From positions 1 to 64,000 of the forward strand of contig JAQSWN010000038.1 in assembly GCA_029266615.1 (NCBI GenBank): a stretch of DNA of 64,000 nt, read 5' to 3'. The notes under the pieces were generated by a model. That model ran no database searches. It saw nothing but the letters and a program-made list of their open reading frames with translations, and was not told the origin of the DNA. This stretch comes from Polyangiaceae bacterium (GTDB taxonomy: Bacteria > Myxococcota_A > Polyangia > Polyangiales > Polyangiaceae). The translations under genes were made by a program, and so were the position numbers. How positions within the stretch are numbered: position 1 is the stretch's first letter; every line of letters begins with the position of its first letter. Below are positions 61,133 through 64,000 of the stretch, piece by piece.

Positions 61133-62002
61133 ATGCCCGCACGCGCCGTGCTTTCCGGCACGATTTCCTTCGGCTTGGTGTCGATCCCGGTCAAGTTTTT
61201 CACGTCCGCTTCGTCCGAACAGGTCAGCTTCAACATGCTGCACAAGAAGTGCGGCGGCCGGCTCAAAATGCAGTTCGTCTGCCCGACCGACAACGAGGTC
61301 GTGGAGCGCTCGGATACGGTGAAGGGCTACGAGTACGCCAAGGGCCAGTACGTCCAGTTCACGGAAGAAGAGCTGAAGGCGATGGAGGCCGAGCGAGGGG
61401 GCTCGATCGAGATCACCGAGTTCGTGCCGGTGACGAGCGTCGACTTCATCCAGGTCGAAAAGAGCTACTACCTCGGTCCTGACAAGGGCGGTGACAAGGC
61501 CTACCGGCTTCTCGGCGAGGCGATGAACGCCAAGGGGCGCGTCGCGGTGGGTCGTTGGTCCGCACGCGGTAAAGAGCAGGTCGTGCTGGTGCGCCCCTAC
61601 GGCAAGGACGGCCTCGTCATCCATCAGCTCTACTATTCCAACGAAGTGCGCGCCTTCAGCGAGATCGACACCGGCGCCACTTTCACATTCAGCGACAAAG
61701 AGCGTGAGCTTGCGGAAAAGCTCATCGAAGAGCTCGGCACCGACTCGTTCGACGCGACCAAGTACGTCGACTCCTACAGCGAACGCGTGAAAGCCGCCGT
61801 GGACCAGAAGGTCGCCGGCCAAGAGATCACGATCGCGCCCGAGGCCCCCAAGGCGCAAATCATCGATTTGTTCGAAGCGCTCAAGAAGAGCCTCGCCGAC
61901 GTGCAAGAAAAAGGCGGGCCCCTCGCCGGTCCCAAGAAGGCCGAGCCCGTTGCGGAAGAAGCCGCCCCCGCGAAGAAGCCGCGCGCCAAAAAAGCGCAGT
62001 AG
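61133..62002 (+). CDS. ku: NHEJ DNA end-binding protein Ku
   Basis: A 289-residue homodimeric Ku that holds double-strand ends and recruits LigD. It opens ARAVLSGTISFGLVSIPVKF, the bacterial Ku signature, then FNMLHKKCGGRLKM, VERSDTVKGYEYAKGQYV and KSYYLGPDKGGDKAYRLL. The core ends IDLFEALKKSLADVQEKGG, and the Lys/Ala-rich tail (AKKPRAKKAQ) likely binds DNA. The start lies 28 bases from the ligD start. No Shine-Dalgarno match is evident. Confidence 0.96.
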   Translation: MPARAVLSGTISFGLVSIPVKFFTSASSEQVSFNMLHKKCGGRLKMQFVCPTDNEVVERSDTVKGYEYAKGQYVQFTEEELKAMEAERGGSIEITEFVPVTSVDFIQVEKSYYLGPDKGGDKAYRLLGEAMNAKGRVAVGRWSARGKEQVVLVRPYGKDGLVIHQLYYSNEVRAFSEIDTGATFTFSDKERELAEKLIEELGTDSFDATKYVDSYSERVKAAVDQKVAGQEITIAPEAPKAQIIDLFEALKKSLADVQEKGGPLAGPKKAEPVAEEAAPAKKPRAKKAQ

Positions 62003-62008
62003 CCCCCC

Positions 62009-62036
62009 GAACGAGGTTCACGGGAACGAGATTCAC
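62009..62036 (+). repeat. Short direct repeat after ku
   Basis: GAACGAGGTTCAC and GAACGAGATTCAC, 13 bases with one mismatch, are separated by 2 bases. They lie just downstream of the ku stop. No role is evident; the rest of the 216-base gap before 62219 holds nothing else I can support. Confidence 0.4.
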
Positions 62037-62218
62037 AGGGGGCTCGGGGGATCGGGAGTCGTGCGAGTTTCTTGGGGTTCGCGCTGCTGCCGCTCAGACT
62101 GATGCTCCCGAGCGAGTCGGACGCGTTCAACCCGCAGGGCCCGAGCCGGAACGCCAACCACGGTTTCTTGGCCCACCGCCCGAAGGCGACCTAATCAAGG
62201 GGCGCAAGGAGGCTCGTC

Positions 62219-62683
62219 ATGAAGGCTCGTCCGGCGACTCTGGTCGTCATCGAATTCGGCGCCAGCTGGCCACGTTGGCTCAATCCGAGCGGCGATCGCG
62301 GAGATCTCGCCGTCGTGGCGCAGCATTACGCGGGTCCGCCTACGGATCTGATCACGCAAGTTGCGATGCGCGTCACCCGCTTGCAGGCGAGAGGTTGGCG
62401 GCTTTCTTCGATGGTGCTGGTGTCCAATGGTCGCGCCGACGTGCAGACCGCCGCGGCGCGGTCGATCCTGTCGCGCGGCTTGCTCGCGCACCTCGCGGGA
62501 TCGGGCGGCGGCAGCTTCGTGCTCAGCGTCGACAGCTACTTGGGTCACCGCGCCGAGAACGACATCGCCAGCCTTTTGGCGGCGCTTTCGCCTATCGCGG
62601 TGACGAGTAACGTGGATCTGCGAAGCGAGTATTGCGGTAGCCAGACCCCGGAGTTGCCGCTGGCGGTGCCCCTGACGGCCTGA
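62219..62683 (+). CDS. Orphan soluble protein, unknown
   Basis: A 154-residue protein without signal or membrane helix. It has an alternating alpha/beta layout: ATLVVIEFGASWP, ITQVAMRVTRLQARGWRLSS, MVLVSNGRADVQTAAARSIL, GGGSFVLSVDSYLGHRA and SLLAALSPIAVTS. This resembles a small Rossmann-like sensor fold such as universal stress proteins, but no signature confirms it. It lies between ku and mutS2 on the same strand, 22 bases before mutS2. Confidence 0.6.
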   Translation: MKARPATLVVIEFGASWPRWLNPSGDRGDLAVVAQHYAGPPTDLITQVAMRVTRLQARGWRLSSMVLVSNGRADVQTAAARSILSRGLLAHLAGSGGGSFVLSVDSYLGHRAENDIASLLAALSPIAVTSNVDLRSEYCGSQTPELPLAVPLTA

Positions 62684-62705
62684 AAAAACGTGCTATGGCG
62701 GCCGC

Positions 62706-64000
62706 GTGAACTCCGACGCGGCGCCCTACGACCTTCCGCCCGTGCTCGACGCGGACACCTGCGCCGCGCTGGAGTGGCCGACGTTGCTCGCGGCGATCGC
62801 GGGGAACTGCACCAGTAGCTCAGGCAAAGCGCGCGCGCTCCGCCTCCTCCCCGAGACTGACATCGACGCGGCGCGCACCCGGAATCGCGTCATGAGCGAG
62901 CTGCTCGATTGCGACAGGCTCGGGCTCGCCCCCACCGCACGCGCCTTTCCGGACGTAACTTCGGCTCTCGAACGGGTAACCAAGGGCGGAGTCGCGAGCG
63001 CCGCGGAGCTCTGGCAAGTGCGCGAGCTCCTAGGAGTCGCCGCTGAGCTGCGCGTCTTCGCGAGGGGGCGTCGCGAGTCGCACCCGGCCTTGTCGGCGGC
63101 AGTCGACTCGCCCTCGGAACTTTCTGGGCTCGAAGAGGATTTGACACACGCCCTCGAGCCCGACGGCACCGTCGCGGATCGCGCGTCGCCGGAGCTGTCG
63201 CGCGCTCGCAAGCGCTCACGGGAGCTGCGCGAGGAGCTGAAACGCCAGCTGGGTCGCTTGATCGAGAAGCACTCGGACGTCGTGCAATCGGACTATTACA
63301 CGGAGCGCGAAGGTCGCTACGTGTTACCCGTTCGCTCGGACGCTCACCTCCGCGTCCCTGGCATCGTGCTCGGCTCGAGCGCTTCCGGCGCGACGTTGTT
63401 CGTGGAGCCACAGGAGCTCACCGGCCTCGGCAATCAGCTGCGCATCCAAGAGGCGGAGGCACTGCGGGAAGCGGCCAAAGTGCTGGGGGTGCTGTCCGGT
63501 TACGTCGCGAGCGACGGAGACCACGTACGTGCCGCTCGGCGCGCCTGCGAGGAAGCGGATCTGCTTGGCGCCCTCGGGCGCTTCGCGCGCCAGACCCGCG
63601 CCGTGGTGCTGCCTCTGGAAGACGAAGCGCACCTGGACTTGCGGCAATCGCGGCACCCGCTGCTCGCGCTTGGCCCGCACGAGGTGGTCGCCAACGACAT
63701 CGCGATTCGAGCCCACGGCGCGCTCGTCATCTCCGGTCCCAACGCCGGCGGCAAGACGGTGGCGCTCAAGACGCTCGGTCTCACGGTGTGGATGGCGCGG
63801 GCCGGCATTCCCCTGCCCGTCGCGGAGGAGTCGCGCGTCGGCTGGTTCGACGCCGTGCTCGCGGACATCGGCGACGAGCAGAGCATCGCGCGTTCACTCT
63901 CGACGTTCAGCGCCCACGTGCAGCGGCTGTGCTCGCTGCTCGAGCAAGCGTCGCCTCGGAGCTTGATCTTGCTGGACGAGCTCGCTTCTGGCACGGATCC
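62706..64000 (+). CDS. mutS2: MutS2 endonuclease/ATPase (partial, C-terminus beyond right edge)
   Basis: The frame runs from the GTG at 62706 to the window end with no stop, about 431 codons. It has the MutS2 layout: LEWPTLLAAIAGNCTSSSGK, YYTEREGRYVLPVRSDAH, GIVLGSSASGATLFVEPQ, Walker A ISGPNAGGKTVALKTLGL near residue 343, then DIGDEQSIARSLSTFSAH and Walker B SLILLDELASGTDP at the edge. It lacks the mismatch-recognition domain of MutS. The family acts in suppression of recombination or ribosome rescue, depending on species. The Smr nuclease domain would lie beyond the window. Confidence 0.93.
   Translation, partial: MNSDAAPYDLPPVLDADTCAALEWPTLLAAIAGNCTSSSGKARALRLLPETDIDAARTRNRVMSELLDCDRLGLAPTARAFPDVTSALERVTKGGVASAAELWQVRELLGVAAELRVFARGRRESHPALSAAVDSPSELSGLEEDLTHALEPDGTVADRASPELSRARKRSRELREELKRQLGRLIEKHSDVVQSDYYTEREGRYVLPVRSDAHLRVPGIVLGSSASGATLFVEPQELTGLGNQLRIQEAEALREAAKVLGVLSGYVASDGDHVRAARRACEEADLLGALGRFARQTRAVVLPLEDEAHLDLRQSRHPLLALGPHEVVANDIAIRAHGALVISGPNAGGKTVALKTLGLTVWMARAGIPLPVAEESRVGWFDAVLADIGDEQSIARSLSTFSAHVQRLCSLLEQASPRSLILLDELASGTD

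Noticed and set aside
1-64000. tRNA or rRNA genes, CRISPR arrays, insertion sequences and prophage genes
   Set aside because: No cloverleaf-like segments, rRNA stretches, regularly spaced repeats, transposases or integrases were seen by reading; a covariance-model or transposase profile search would settle it.

Overview
The window is high-GC DNA packed with genes on both strands. Many neighbouring genes overlap by 1 to 4 bases (ATGA, GTGA, TGATG), and GTG and TTG starts are frequent. The gene content points to a myxobacterium-like member of the Myxococcota (Polyangia-like). The signs are Hks/PknB-type Ser/Thr kinases, TPR proteins carrying PEGA domains, long Cys-rich tandem-repeat lipoproteins, DUF4388 and FHA proteins, many orphan lipoproteins, an FGE-domain lipoprotein and an NHEJ pair. 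This is inferred from protein families and codon style; no rRNA, tRNA, CRISPR array, insertion sequence or phage gene was seen. No gene-free stretch exceeds 300 bases.

Layout. 1-4747: a locus probably built around NAD metabolism. It has an NAD-kinase-like gene (cut by the left edge) and an SPFH membrane-scaffold gene on the minus strand. Divergent from them are a methyltransferase fused to two degenerate Nudix-like domains and an NrtR-type Nudix/winged-helix regulator. Two back-to-back inverted repeats of the same design lie in the shared promoter. This is the best candidate in the window for an undescribed system. 4761-10065: DUF1877, a gpmA-led operon with two envelope proteins, and an outer-membrane barrel/lipoprotein pair. 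10237-15083: an exported repeat protein coupled to a substrate-binding-like protein, a lipoprotein, and serS. 15163-20932: a complete RND tripartite efflux operon. 21190-23650: glgC plus a GT4 glycogen-synthase-like gene. 23790-28833: an F-type ATP synthase operon encoding b', b, delta, alpha and gamma, followed by a Pro-rich membrane protein.

28964-36571: folK, a TatA-like mini-protein, a receiver-like/DUF4388/J-like regulator, and an operon of Ser/Thr kinase, TPR-PEGA protein and Cys-rich lipoprotein. 36587-49216: a ClpC-like ATPase, several orphan lipoproteins, and a run of TPR-PEGA protein, FG-GAP-like lipoprotein, NtrC-type regulator and FGE-domain lipoprotein. A perfect 26-base palindrome sits at a convergent gene end. 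49282-57711: ruvA, a zinc-ribbon/FHA protein, a Nudix protein without key glutamates, comF, several envelope proteins, a TPR protein and a dsbD-type reductase. 57764-64000: a zinc-ribbon response regulator, ligD and ku (divergent NHEJ pair), an orphan gene and the 5' part of mutS2, cut by the right edge.

How they work together: the housekeeping genes (serS, atp, folK, gpmA, glgC, ruvA, mutS2) are interleaved with lineage-specific envelope and signalling genes. Several of the latter are translationally coupled and probably act as small surface-sensing or envelope modules.
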